NCBI RefSeq assembly: GCF_017377795.1
Contig: NZ_JAFRDR010000010.1
Coordinates: 1-64,000 of the forward strand
Length of the DNA: 64,000 nt
Reading direction: 5' to 3'
From: Williamsia soli
Lineage (GTDB): Bacteria > Actinomycetota > Actinomycetes > Mycobacteriales > Mycobacteriaceae
The notes under the pieces were generated by a model. It worked only from the letters and a program-made list of their open reading frames with translations, was not told the DNA's origin and made no database searches. Within the stretch, counting starts at the first letter, position 1; each line of letters opens with the position of its first letter. Shown piece after piece: positions 49,717 to 58,146 of this stretch. A program made the position numbers and the translations under genes.

Positions 49717-51348
49717 ATGGTCGGCAACAACGACAACGAGCGCGGAACCGGTGACGGCGAAGGGTTCGGTGCACAAGCGGGACAGTCGGGACAAGCGGGA
49801 CAGCAGAATCCCGCAGAGCACTTCGGTAGGCACGATGATGCCGGCGAGTCTGTGCCCCAGAGCAACCCTTACGGCCGGACGTCGGCATTTGACCCTCGTT
49901 CGGCCGGCCAGCAACCCCAGGCCGGGGAGCCCACCACCAACCTGGGAACGCAGGGGTTCGGACAGTCGGCCCAGAACCCGTATGGGCGCCCGACCACCGG
50001 TCAGCAGCCCACCCCGGGCCAGGGTGGCGCAGGACAGCCCGCATCCGGCCAGCAGCCCGGTTACGCCTACGGCACGCAGGACCCGTACGCGGGCCGCTAC
50101 GGCCAGTCCACTCCTTACTCCGGATACGCCCAGCCATCGTCTGGGCCGGGCACCAACTCGTTCCCCAGCCCCGGCGCCGGTGAGGGCAACCCCTACGGCG
50201 GCGGACCCCAGACCTACGCACCGGCCCAGCCGAAGACCAAGTCGGGACGTTCAGGCGGAGCGAAAGCCGGATTAGCTGCTGCCGCAGTGGCATTGGTCCT
50301 CGTGGCCGGCGGTGTCGGTGGTGTCGTCGGCGCCAATGTGAGTGACAACGCCTCCAACCCGAGCTCCAACAGCGACAGCGTGCTCGGTGGCGACCGCAAC
50401 AACACCCAGCCGGTGCAGGCCCCCGCGGGTTCGACGCAGGCGGTGGCCCAGAAGGTCACGCCGTCGGTCGTGTCCATCGAGGTGCAGGGCAGTCAGGCTT
50501 CCGGCTCCGGTTCGGGCATCGTGCTCACCGAAGACGGCACCATTCTGACCAACAACCACGTGGTCTCGGGTGCGGGTGGTTCACCGAAGCTGACGGTCAC
50601 CTTCAGTGACGGCAGCACTGCCGACGCCGAAGTTGTTGGTGCGGACCAGATCTCTGACATCGCCGTGATCAAGGTGGACAAGACCGGGCTCACCCCGATC
50701 GAGGTCGGCACGTCCGACAACCTGACCGTCGGACAGGAAGTCATCGCGATCGGTTCGCCGCTCGGACTCAACGGAACCGTCACCACCGGCATCATCAGTG
50801 CGCTCAACCGTCCGGTGTCGACGCGCGGTGAAGGCGACGGACAGGCGTCTGTCATCGATGCCATCCAGACCGACGCGGCCATCAACCCGGGTAACTCCGG
50901 CGGCGCGCTGGTCAACGCCAACGGCGCGCTGATCGGCGTGAACTCGGCCATCGCCAGCCTCTCCGAAGGACAGACCGGCGGCAGCATCGGCCTCGGCTTC
51001 GCGATCCCGATCGACCAGGCAATGCGTATTGCCAACGAGCTCGAGCAGACCGGCAAGGCCACCCAGGCAGGTCTCGGGGTCTCGGTGCGCTCGGGTGCAC
51101 CGTCTGCCGACGATCCGGGTGCCCTCATCAGCGAGGTCACGGCTGGGGGCGCCGCATCCAAGGCCGGCATCCCGAACGGGGCGCTGGTCACCAAGCTCGA
51201 CGATCGGGTCATCCCTTCCGGTGACGCTCTCATCGCTGCCGTGCGTTCACACGCGCCTGGTGACAGTGTGGAGATCACCTACGAGGTGAACGGCCAGGAG
51301 AAGACCGCTCAAGTCACGCTCGACACCTTGGACACCGGAGGACGTTAG
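49717..51348 (+). CDS. pepD: HtrA-like serine protease PepD
   Basis: This membrane-anchored HtrA protease has 543 residues. A long Gly/Gln/Pro-rich cytoplasmic region (about 180 residues, repeats like QSNPYGR and NPYGRPT) precedes one membrane segment (183-205). The protease domain has the triad His281 (NNHVV), Asp314 (SDIAVI) and Ser394 (GNSGGAL), and one PDZ domain ends the protein. It degrades or chaperones misfolded envelope proteins in the MprAB pathway. ATG 49717 has GGAGG close by (2-nt spacing), so the start is a little uncertain. Confidence 0.9.
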   Translation: MVGNNDNERGTGDGEGFGAQAGQSGQAGQQNPAEHFGRHDDAGESVPQSNPYGRTSAFDPRSAGQQPQAGEPTTNLGTQGFGQSAQNPYGRPTTGQQPTPGQGGAGQPASGQQPGYAYGTQDPYAGRYGQSTPYSGYAQPSSGPGTNSFPSPGAGEGNPYGGGPQTYAPAQPKTKSGRSGGAKAGLAAAAVALVLVAGGVGGVVGANVSDNASNPSSNSDSVLGGDRNNTQPVQAPAGSTQAVAQKVTPSVVSIEVQGSQASGSGSGIVLTEDGTILTNNHVVSGAGGSPKLTVTFSDGSTADAEVVGADQISDIAVIKVDKTGLTPIEVGTSDNLTVGQEVIAIGSPLGLNGTVTTGIISALNRPVSTRGEGDGQASVIDAIQTDAAINPGNSGGALVNANGALIGVNSAIASLSEGQTGGSIGLGFAIPIDQAMRIANELEQTGKATQAGLGVSVRSGAPSADDPGALISEVTAGGAASKAGIPNGALVTKLDDRVIPSGDALIAAVRSHAPGDSVEITYEVNGQEKTAQVTLDTLDTGGR

Positions 51349-51351
51349 CCC

Positions 51352-52056
51352 GTGAAATCGCCAGACTTTGAAAAAGCTCCTGACAGCCTCGGTGCCCGAC
51401 TGAGGACCGTGACGATCACCCCGCCCGATACAGTTCCCTTCGGAGATGTAGACATCTCCGCGATGGTGATCGGGGAGGCGGATGTTGTGGCCGCAGATGC
51501 TGCGGCCGAGCAGCTCGCCGTCCGCGCCGAAGAGATCGAAGCGGAAGGACTGCGGATGAGGTCATTGAACCTGGCTGAAGAGGATCTGGGCCGGGCCCTG
51601 GTCGTGATCGTCGACGATCGTGCGGCACACGGCGAGGATCAGAGCCTGATCGGGCCGCTGGTGGGTGAGTTGCTCGAGGAAGCCGGCTTCCACGTCGATG
51701 CCGTCGTGGCGGTGGAGTCCGACGAGGTCGAGATCCGCAACGCTCTCAATACGGCGGTCATCGGTGGCGTTGATCTGGTGATCTCGGTCGGAGGTGTCGG
51801 CGTCGCCGGGCGTGACGTGACGCCGGAGGCAACTGCGGACCTCCTCGACCGCAAGTTGCCGGGCATCGAAGAAGCGTTGCGCAGTTCGGGGTTGGCAGCC
51901 GGCGCGATGGACGCGGGTCTTTCTCGCGGCCTCGCAGGTATTTCCGGGCAAACGATCGTGGTCAACTTGGCGAACTCCAGGGCTGCGGTCCGGGACGGGA
52001 TGGCCACCATCACCCCGATGGCCAAGCACCTCATCACCTCGATCAGCAACTTCTGA
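51352..52056 (+). CDS. moaB2: MoaB2-like molybdopterin-binding-fold protein
   Basis: This protein of 234 residues has about 55 extra residues at the N-terminus. A MogA/MoaB domain follows (ALVVIVDDRAAHGEDQS, then RDVTPEATADLLDRKLPG). It corresponds to Rv0984. The family GTG.T.RD loop reads GGVGVAGRD: both threonines of the usual molybdopterin-contact loop are missing, so adenylyl-transferase activity is doubtful. The GTG start lies 3 nt after pepD, in the same operon. Confidence 0.82.
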   Translation: MKSPDFEKAPDSLGARLRTVTITPPDTVPFGDVDISAMVIGEADVVAADAAAEQLAVRAEEIEAEGLRMRSLNLAEEDLGRALVVIVDDRAAHGEDQSLIGPLVGELLEEAGFHVDAVVAVESDEVEIRNALNTAVIGGVDLVISVGGVGVAGRDVTPEATADLLDRKLPGIEEALRSSGLAAGAMDAGLSRGLAGISGQTIVVNLANSRAAVRDGMATITPMAKHLITSISNF

Positions 52057-52063
52057 GGCCACC

Positions 52064-52249
52064 ATGCCGGACCCTTCCGTAGCCAAGCGAAGTAAAGAAC
52101 GCGCGGAGTTAGAGAAGATTTTCGGCGACGATCTGCCCACGACCACCCGCGATGAACGAACGCTCGGCTCCTGTGATGAAGGTCACAGAGGCGAGGATAT
52201 GCAAAGTGATGAATGGTTTCTGGAGAATCGCCCGCCCCATCACGACTGA
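52064..52249 (+). CDS. small conserved actinobacterial protein after moaB2
   Basis: This protein of 61 residues is charged and has no membrane segment. A helical KRSKERAELEKIFGDDLP and the terminal WFLENRPPHH resemble small proteins found after moaB2 or pepD in related genera, to my memory. Function unknown. It starts 7 nt after the moaB2 stop with a GAGG-type ribosome-binding site and is closed by a terminator. Confidence 0.7.
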   Translation: MPDPSVAKRSKERAELEKIFGDDLPTTTRDERTLGSCDEGHRGEDMQSDEWFLENRPPHHD

Positions 52250-52315
52250 ATAGCATTTCGGTCACAGGCCGGTGCTGGGGTTTTCCTGATAATTCACTGA
52301 ATTCGCTGCACTATC

Positions 52316-52347
52316 AAAGATCCGCTGTCCAGTACAGCGGATCTTTT
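52316..52347 (+). terminator. Rho-independent terminator of the mprAB-pepD-moaB2 operon
   Basis: AAAGATCCGCTGT at 52316-52328 pairs with ACAGCGGATCTTT at 52334-52346 around a 5-nt loop, with TTTTGTTT at its end. It separates the stress operon from the porin genes. Confidence 0.93.
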
Positions 52348-52632
52348 GTTTCCGAACACGCTCTCCTCTAACTGTTGCTTGCGGTGGGCAAGCACACTAA
52401 CGTTCCGCTCGATACTTCCAGTACCAGTGCGGGGGCTGGACGTATCCCGTGACCCGTCCCCAATGGCGATCGCGGTGTGGCCGAATGTTCGGCCGGAATT
52501 AACAAATGGGAAACCTCGGGCATACCCGCCCGTTAACTCTTCCCATAGAAGATTCCGACGAACCAGTTGGTCACTTCAAGCTCACGATTTGGTTGAGCTT
52601 GGATTACACAGCAATCCTGTGAGAGGGAACGA

Positions 52633-53238
52633 ATGAGCAAGATGAGCATGTTCGGCCTGCGCCGAGTCGTCGGTGTTGGCGCCATTACCGCCGTTGCGGC
52701 CCTTGGCCTGGCTAGCATGGGCGCCGGCAATGCCGCCGCCGGACCGCTGCCCAGTGGCAGCAAGGTGACCGAAGGCGTCGATGGCACCGTCATCAAGCTC
52801 GAGCGCACCAACGAGAGTGCCTACCCGGTCCCGTCGGTCGCCAACAATGGCGCCGGCCGCGCGGCTGAGGTCAACGGCAAAGTGAAGGTGTACTCGGGCG
52901 GCGCGGCTGGCGATTTGGTCACCGGCTACATCGTGGGTTGCCAGATCGACATCACCGGACTCGAAGGTGGCCTCAGTGGCAGCCTCGACATCCTGAACGT
53001 TGCCGGCAGCCTCGCGGGATCCATTTCTGTGCCCCTGAACCCCGGTGAGGCAGTCTTCGTGTCGCTGGGAAGTAAGTCGTTCGATGGCAACGACGTCTCG
53101 ATTCAGTACAAGAGCCAGGGCATCGACGTGCAGCAGTGCGGTGGTTACGCTTCGGCTCGTGCTTTCTCGACCGTGACAACCTCCGGCGATTACGTGATCA
53201 AGTCGACCCTGTACGGCGCTCCGTTCAGCTTGAACTGA
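52633..53238 (+). CDS. MspA-family outer-membrane porin
   Basis: This protein of 201 residues has a signal peptide (MSKMSMFGLRRVVGVGAIT, cleaved near GNAAA-GP) and an MspA-type beta-rich domain. MspA features are the GPLP start, VNGKVKV, GYIVGCQIDI and the C-terminal GAPFSLN. MspA porins form octameric channels through the mycolate outer membrane for small hydrophilic solutes. The 285-nt gap upstream carries an inverted repeat CTTGC-GGTGG-GCAAG (52378-52392) and should contain the promoter. GAGAGGG precedes the ATG. Confidence 0.9.
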   Translation: MSKMSMFGLRRVVGVGAITAVAALGLASMGAGNAAAGPLPSGSKVTEGVDGTVIKLERTNESAYPVPSVANNGAGRAAEVNGKVKVYSGGAAGDLVTGYIVGCQIDITGLEGGLSGSLDILNVAGSLAGSISVPLNPGEAVFVSLGSKSFDGNDVSIQYKSQGIDVQQCGGYASARAFSTVTTSGDYVIKSTLYGAPFSLN

Positions 53239-53314
53239 TTTCGGCAGATAACCCACCCTCAAATCTTTGAACTTTATCTGCCGCAAGCAGATTGATATTT
53301 CCGTAAGGGGAATC

Positions 53315-54070
53315 ATGAAGAACACCACTTCGCGTCGTGTCGCCGCCGCCGCCGCCATCAGCGGCGTCACGGCTGTAGCGCTCGCAACCATGGGAACCGG
53401 CGCCGCTGCTGCCGGTCCGCTGCCTGGTGGCAAGACCACCCAGGTCCTCGATGACGGCACCTCGGTAACCGTTTCGCTTTTCGGTGAGTCGGTTGACATC
53501 ACTCCGTCCGTCGCGAACATCCCGACCAGCCGCAACGTGTGGCTGAACGGCAAGATCAAGGTCGATGTCGCCGGTGGCGCCGAGGGTGGCAACATCGAAG
53601 CCGGTTACATCGTCGGCTGCCAGCTCAACTTTGGTGCCAACGCAGGTGGCGACACCGGCATTAGTGGCGGCTACAACCCAGGGTCCCCCGGTTCGCCCGC
53701 TGACGGTGGAGTCGCACCGGGTGGAACGCGCGATGGCGTCACGTACCCGGGTGGTCTGCCGGGCACCCCGCCGGTCGCCCCAGTTGAACCGGGCTTCGAG
53801 CTCGGTGCACCGGAAGTCGGTGTCGGAGGCGGATTCTCGCTTGCACCCGGTGAGGCCACCTACGTCGCGTTCTTCACCGACGAAAAGGGTAACAACACCG
53901 GTTTCGATTTTGAGGGCGCCACGGGCGGATTGGCTTACAGCCAGGAGACCTTCCAGATCGACAGCTGCGCAGGATTTGCAGAGGCCAAGGCCTTTGTGAA
54001 GGTGACCGTCGAGACCGAGTCGACCACCGGTATTGTGACTCTGTACGGTAAGCCCTTCAGCCTCGGCTGA
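53315..54070 (+). CDS. MspA-family porin with Pro/Gly-rich insertion
   Basis: This second MspA porin has 251 residues and a signal peptide ending near GAAAA-GP. The domain is as in its neighbour (VNGKIKVD.., GYIVGCQLNF, GKPFSLG at the end), but a 45-50-residue Pro/Gly-rich insertion follows GCQLNFGANAGG (NPGSPGSPADGG, PGGLPGTPPVAPVEPG). In MspA that region leads to the membrane-spanning hairpin, so the insertion could enlarge or gate the channel. ATG 53315 follows AAGGGG. It lies 76 nt after the first porin and may be co-transcribed. Confidence 0.88.
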   Translation: MKNTTSRRVAAAAAISGVTAVALATMGTGAAAAGPLPGGKTTQVLDDGTSVTVSLFGESVDITPSVANIPTSRNVWLNGKIKVDVAGGAEGGNIEAGYIVGCQLNFGANAGGDTGISGGYNPGSPGSPADGGVAPGGTRDGVTYPGGLPGTPPVAPVEPGFELGAPEVGVGGGFSLAPGEATYVAFFTDEKGNNTGFDFEGATGGLAYSQETFQIDSCAGFAEAKAFVKVTVETESTTGIVTLYGKPFSLG

Positions 54071-54105
54071 TAGCAGCATTGCTGTTGTAATCTCCGCATG
54101 ATTGG

Positions 54106-54149
54106 CGAAAGCCGGAACACCGCAAGGTGTTCCGGCTTTCGTCGTTTTT
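54106..54149 (+). terminator. Rho-independent terminator after the porins
   Basis: CGAAAGCCGGAACACC at 54106-54121 pairs with GGTGTTCCGGCTTTCG at 54126-54141 around a GCAA loop, then TCGTTTTT. Very strong. Confidence 0.95.
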
Positions 54150-54235
54150 GGGCTGCTTGGGCCGGCGGGGACATCCCCGACTCCTACGTTGCCGCCGACA
54201 CCGAGCTGAACGCGGCCTGCCATCAAGAGGCAGGT

Positions 54236-54251
54236 TCGAACAAACATTCGA
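54236..54251. promoter_or_regulatory. LexA (SOS) box upstream of the HNH gene
   Basis: TCGAAC-AAAC-ATTCGA differs at one position from the mycobacterial SOS consensus TCGAAC-N4-GTTCGA. It overlaps the -35 element of the promoter at 54248-54276, the expected position for LexA repression. Some 13E12-repeat genes of M. tuberculosis are damage-induced and carry such boxes. Confidence 0.8.
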
Positions 54252-54276
54252 CACATGCGGATTTTTGCGATACAGT
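54248..54276 (+). promoter_or_regulatory. promoter of the HNH gene
   Basis: TCGACA at 54248-54253 (-35, one mismatch to TTGACA), a 17-bp spacer and TACAGT at 54271-54276 (-10). Transcription should start near 54283, which rules out an ATG at 54255 as the translation start. Confidence 0.7.
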
Positions 54277-54356
54277 CAGTGGTAGAGAAACTCTCTGACG
54301 ACGAATCCTTTCTGGTTGTTGTTGTCCGCGTGTGTTTCTGGGGCTGGGGGGCCTGC

Positions 54357-56165
54357 ATGTCTGATGGTGTCGTCATCGATTCGCCGGTGGTGGGTGCGGT
54401 GTCGGAGCTGGATGCTGCGATCGCACGCTTGTCGAAGGTGGATCTGACTGCTCTGTCTGACGTGGATTGTGTGCGTGTGGTGGAACGGTTGGAGGTTGCG
54501 TCGCGTCGGTTGTCGGCGGCGGGGTTGCCGGTGTTGCGGGAAGTGGCTGTGCGGCGGGCGTATTCGAAGGTGGGATGTTCCTCTCCGGCGGCGGTGTTGA
54601 CGTCGGTGGCGCGGTTGCGTCCGGGGGCTGCGAAGGCGCGGGTGGAGGCGATGGATGCGTTGACGCCGTCGGTGACTCCGAGTGGTGTGGTGATCGAGCC
54701 TCGGTTCCCGGAGACCGCTGCCCTACTGGCCGAAGGTGTGATCGATCTGGATCATGTTGGTGCGGTGGTGAAGGTGATGGGGAAGATTCCACACAAGATC
54801 GATCCGGAGCAACGGGCGAATACTGAGGTGGCGCTGGCTGATCTGTGCCGCCGATACAACCCTGCTGCGGTCGAGACGATCGGTGAGCGGATCGTCGACT
54901 ACTTGGATCCCGACGGCAGGCTGGCTGATGATGTCGATCGGGCGAAGAAGCGCGGTGTGAGCGTGGGCGATCAGGCGGTGGACATGATGGCGAAGGTGGC
55001 GGGCCATCTGGATCCGTCGACCACGGCGTTGATGAAAGTGATGCTGGGGGTGTGGGCGGCGCCGGGGATGAACAATCCCGATGATGAGCTGTCCCCGTCC
55101 GGGGCCGCGGATGATCCCGCGTTGGACCCGGCGATTTTGCAGGCGGCCGCGGACAGGGACCTGCGTACTCAGGCGCAGCGCAATCATGATGCGCTCAAGG
55201 CGATGCTGTTGTACCTGTTGGAGTCGGGGCAGTTGGGTAAGACCCATCGCGGGTTGCCGGTGCAGTTGATCATCTCCATGACCAAAGACCAACTCGATGA
55301 GGCCCTGCGCAAGCAAGAATCAGACGCCGCCGACTCCGACGTACACGAGCCCGAATCCCAGCCCCAACCCGAATCCCAGCCCCAACCCGAGCCGGAGCCA
55401 GAACCGGAGCCTAAACCTGAGCCTGAGCCGGAGCCTAAACCCGAGCCTGAACCGGAGCCTGAACCGGAGCCTGAGCCCGATCCCGAACCTGAGCCCGAGT
55501 CAGAACCGGCGCCTGAGCCGGAGTATGCCGATCCACAGACGCACTGGGAGGACCCGAACTGGTTGCCCACGTTGACCGGTGGCCCGATGCGTCCGTACGG
55601 GCGCGATCTGGTGTACACCGCGACCGGGACTGCTCTCCCGATCAGCGATGCGATCAAGCTGCTCGCGCGTAGTGATAAGACGTTGGCGGTGTTCGCCAAC
55701 CACAGCAACGAACCGCTGTTCCTCGGCCGCGCGAAACGGTTGGCCAGCGAAGCCCAACGTCTGGCGATGTTCGCCGCGCACCGCGGGTGCTCAAGCCCGG
55801 GATGTTCGGCGCCGGCGATGTGGGCCGAAGCCCACCACACCGTGGAGTGGATGCTCGGTGGGCTCACCGACATCACGTACCTGGCCCCGGCGTGCCCGCA
55901 GCACCACAAGCTGATCGGACCGGGTGAGCATCAGTGGCAGACGATCATGATCACCGACGGCCCCGACGCCGGACGCTGCGCCTGGATACCGCCGGCATTC
56001 CTAGATCCCGAGCAGAGGCCGCGGGTCAACCGTGCCCACCATCCCGATGAGGCCCTCATCGAGGCTCGTCAGGCCATGCTCGCACGCCGCAACGCCCAAC
56101 TCGAACAACGCACCCGAGAACTCAGCGGACAACCACCAGACCCACCGGACCTGCTCTCAGATTGA
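54357..56165 (+). CDS. DUF222/13E12-type HNH endonuclease
   Basis: This protein of 602 residues has an N-terminal helical DUF222 domain (about residues 10-320). A Glu-Pro repeat linker follows (about 331-389), then a C-terminal HNH nuclease with zinc-type cysteines and the AEAHHTVEW segment ([25 protein letters not shown]). These 13E12-repeat proteins are abundant and variable in Mycobacteriales; their target is unknown, with links to DNA damage. ATG 54357 is downstream of the predicted transcription start. An SOS box and promoter precede it. The first 900 nt use more TTG/GTG-rich codons than neighbouring genes, consistent with horizontal spread. Confidence 0.85.
   Translation: MSDGVVIDSPVVGAVSELDAAIARLSKVDLTALSDVDCVRVVERLEVASRRLSAAGLPVLREVAVRRAYSKVGCSSPAAVLTSVARLRPGAAKARVEAMDALTPSVTPSGVVIEPRFPETAALLAEGVIDLDHVGAVVKVMGKIPHKIDPEQRANTEVALADLCRRYNPAAVETIGERIVDYLDPDGRLADDVDRAKKRGVSVGDQAVDMMAKVAGHLDPSTTALMKVMLGVWAAPGMNNPDDELSPSGAADDPALDPAILQAAADRDLRTQAQRNHDALKAMLLYLLESGQLGKTHRGLPVQLIISMTKDQLDEALRKQESDAADSDVHEPESQPQPESQPQPEPEPEPEPKPEPEPEPKPEPEPEPEPEPEPDPEPEPESEPAPEPEYADPQTHWEDPNWLPTLTGGPMRPYGRDLVYTATGTALPISDAIKLLARSDKTLAVFANHSNEPLFLGRAKRLASEAQRLAMFAAHRGCSSPGCSAPAMWAEAHHTVEWMLGGLTDITYLAPACPQHHKLIGPGEHQWQTIMITDGPDAGRCAWIPPAFLDPEQRPRVNRAHHPDEALIEARQAMLARRNAQLEQRTRELSGQPPDPPDLLSD
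55347..55523 (+). repeat. tandem Glu-Pro codon repeat in the HNH gene
   Basis: About 180 nt of imperfect 6- and 12-nt units (gagcctgagccg, gaaccggagcct) encode alternating Glu-Pro with occasional Lys, Asp, Ser or Gln. The run should form a stiff, extended linker between the DUF222 and HNH domains. Such repeats change length easily. Confidence 0.85.
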
Positions 56166-56202
56166 GACTCTCGGCACCTACGACCCGTGCCATGCTCGGG
56201 AG

Positions 56203-58062
56203 GTGCACTCCGACGCCGCGATCACCGCTGCGCGGCTCAGTGTTGTCGAAAACGGTGATCTCGGCCGATGGGTCGAGCAAGTCAGCCCAGAGGTCGCCAA
56301 CTCTTGGCTACGGTGCGTCGACAACGGGCAACTCGGCAAACAGCTCAGCTTCATCGGAGACGTGCCAGGAGACCCGCTGACCCGTGTTGCGCGCGCCGTG
56401 GTGACACGGTGGTCCGACACTGCGGGCCCGGTGCCGGCGACGATTCTCGTCCTCGACGCACGGGCGGTGGTCCGCTACCGCCACGACGGAACATCGGCAG
56501 TTGCGGCGGTCCTCGACACCTGGCCTGTGGCCGAGGGCTTTTCGATCACCGAACGTGAGTTCGGGACGTCCGCAGGCACACTCGCTCTCGGCTTGGGCAG
56601 GCCGGCAATGGTCTCCGGCCCCGAACATTTTCATCCTGACCTCGTAGGCCTTCACGAGTGCGCCGCCCCGGTCAACGACGATTCGGGAGCCGTGATCGGA
56701 GTGGTCGTTCTCATCTCCGACCAACCGGTCGCCGAGTTTGCCGCCGCCCTCACAAGGACGCTGGCGGCGCAGATCGAGGTTGACATCATGGCCGGGCCTT
56801 CTACCGCGTTGAGCGCCACCTCGGCGCACTTGGCCGCCCGGGTCCACGGATGCGGCACCTTCGCTATCGGTGCTGCAGGCGATCACACGATCTTCGACCC
56901 GCGCGCGAGTGCTCTCGACGGCTCCGACAGTGCAGTACTGATCGAGTCCGTGCGCGCCGCACTGGTCGACTGCCGCTTCCAACCGGCCTCCCTCACATTG
57001 CCGTCGGGTTCACCGGTCGAGGTCGAGTTCGAGTCCGTCGAGGTCGCCGGCGACGTCGTCGGCTGCGTGCTGGTGGGAACCTGGACGAAAACGCCTGCCG
57101 CGCAGTATTCATCGGCCCTGGCCAGGCAGGGCGCACATGTGGCACCGGTCGGTCCGCGGGACTACACCGCCGGGATGCCCTTCGTAGGAGCCGCAGGCGG
57201 TGAACTCGGTCGCTCCCGCAACAAGGCACTCCTGACACCGATGACGTCCACGAGAAGCGAACTGTCCCTGGGTATCAGCGAGCGCTCCAACCGGCTGCTG
57301 ACCGGGGAGAAGGGCGTCGGCAAGCGCACATTGGCGGTCGCGGAGTTCAGAGCGCAGCACCCGGACGGTGTCATTCACCCTGTCGACTGCTCTGTGCTCG
57401 ACATCGGTCGCGGGGACTCTCGATGGGGAGACACACAGCCGCTGGCCTCAGTGGTGCGATCACCCTCCGCTGCACCACAGTTGCTGTTGCTCGGCTCGCT
57501 GAACTCGCTCGATGCCGTGGGTGCACGGCAGGTCGACGCTGTACTGCGCAAGCTGGCCACGCGTGAGTCGTCGCCATTGGTGATCGGATGTGTGGACGCG
57601 ACGACGGTCGACCGAACCCGGCCTTACGCGATGCTCAGCAGACACTTCCACGGAGTGACCCGTATCCCGTCCTTGCGGTACCGCCCCGACGACATCGCCG
57701 ACCTGTGCCGGTCCATCCTCAGGACCATCTCGCCGCGACATTCGCTACGCCTGAGCCTGTCCGTCATCAGGGTCTTGGAAGGGTACTCTTGGCCGGGAAA
57801 CATCGATGAACTGGTCGATGTACTGGGCTACGTGGTGGCACACAAGCCGTTCGGGGAGATCACAGTTCGCGATCTGCCCGCCACCTACTTCCGCAGCGCG
57901 CCGCGCAAACTCACCCCTCTCGAGGTCGCGCAATGCGAGACCATCATCCACGCGCTCTACGAGGTCAACGGCAACCGTTACAAGGCTGCAGCGCTACTGG
58001 GCATCGGCCGGTCCTCGCTCTACCGCAAGATCGACTCGTTCGGTATCAGCTATATCGGCTGA
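56203..58062 (+). CDS. AcoR/MimR-type GAF activator without sigma-54 contact motif
   Basis: This protein of 619 residues has an N-terminal AcoR-like region with a GAF-type sensor (about residues 60-200; FGTSAGTLALGLGRPAMV, then HECAAPV). A degenerate AAA+ domain follows (Walker A GEKGVGKRT) and a Fis-type helix-turn-helix at the C-terminus (NRYKAAALLGIGRSSLYRKI). The GAFTGA loop that contacts sigma-54 is absent. The convergent alcohol dehydrogenase is its likely target, as in other actinobacterial clusters. GTG 56203 is the best start; GGGAGG immediately precedes it, so the true start is uncertain. Confidence 0.82.
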   Translation: MHSDAAITAARLSVVENGDLGRWVEQVSPEVANSWLRCVDNGQLGKQLSFIGDVPGDPLTRVARAVVTRWSDTAGPVPATILVLDARAVVRYRHDGTSAVAAVLDTWPVAEGFSITEREFGTSAGTLALGLGRPAMVSGPEHFHPDLVGLHECAAPVNDDSGAVIGVVVLISDQPVAEFAAALTRTLAAQIEVDIMAGPSTALSATSAHLAARVHGCGTFAIGAAGDHTIFDPRASALDGSDSAVLIESVRAALVDCRFQPASLTLPSGSPVEVEFESVEVAGDVVGCVLVGTWTKTPAAQYSSALARQGAHVAPVGPRDYTAGMPFVGAAGGELGRSRNKALLTPMTSTRSELSLGISERSNRLLTGEKGVGKRTLAVAEFRAQHPDGVIHPVDCSVLDIGRGDSRWGDTQPLASVVRSPSAAPQLLLLGSLNSLDAVGARQVDAVLRKLATRESSPLVIGCVDATTVDRTRPYAMLSRHFHGVTRIPSLRYRPDDIADLCRSILRTISPRHSLRLSLSVIRVLEGYSWPGNIDELVDVLGYVVAHKPFGEITVRDLPATYFRSAPRKLTPLEVAQCETIIHALYEVNGNRYKAAALLGIGRSSLYRKIDSFGISYIG

Positions 58063-58092
58063 ACCGTCGGGTGACGCTCCCGAGCCCATACC

Positions 58093-58132
58093 GCAGATCG
58101 ACCGGGAACAACATCGCTCCCGGTCAATCTGC
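58093..58132. terminator. hairpin between convergent regulator and alcohol dehydrogenase
   Basis: GCAGATCGACCGGGA at 58093-58107 pairs with TCCCGGTCAATCTGC at 58118-58132 with one mismatch around a 10-nt loop. It lies between the two convergent stops and has no U tract. Confidence 0.6.
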
Positions 58133-58146
58133 CGAAGACCTCAGCG

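Noticed and set aside
54234-54260. GGTTCGAA motif like a tRNA T-loop
   Set aside because: No acceptor stem, anticodon arm or D-arm can be folded around it; the motif is part of the LexA box.
54255-54356. Upstream ATG of the HNH gene (MRIFAIQ)
   Set aside because: It lies between the -35 and -10 elements and before the predicted transcription start; the encoded stretch is not like the family N-terminus.
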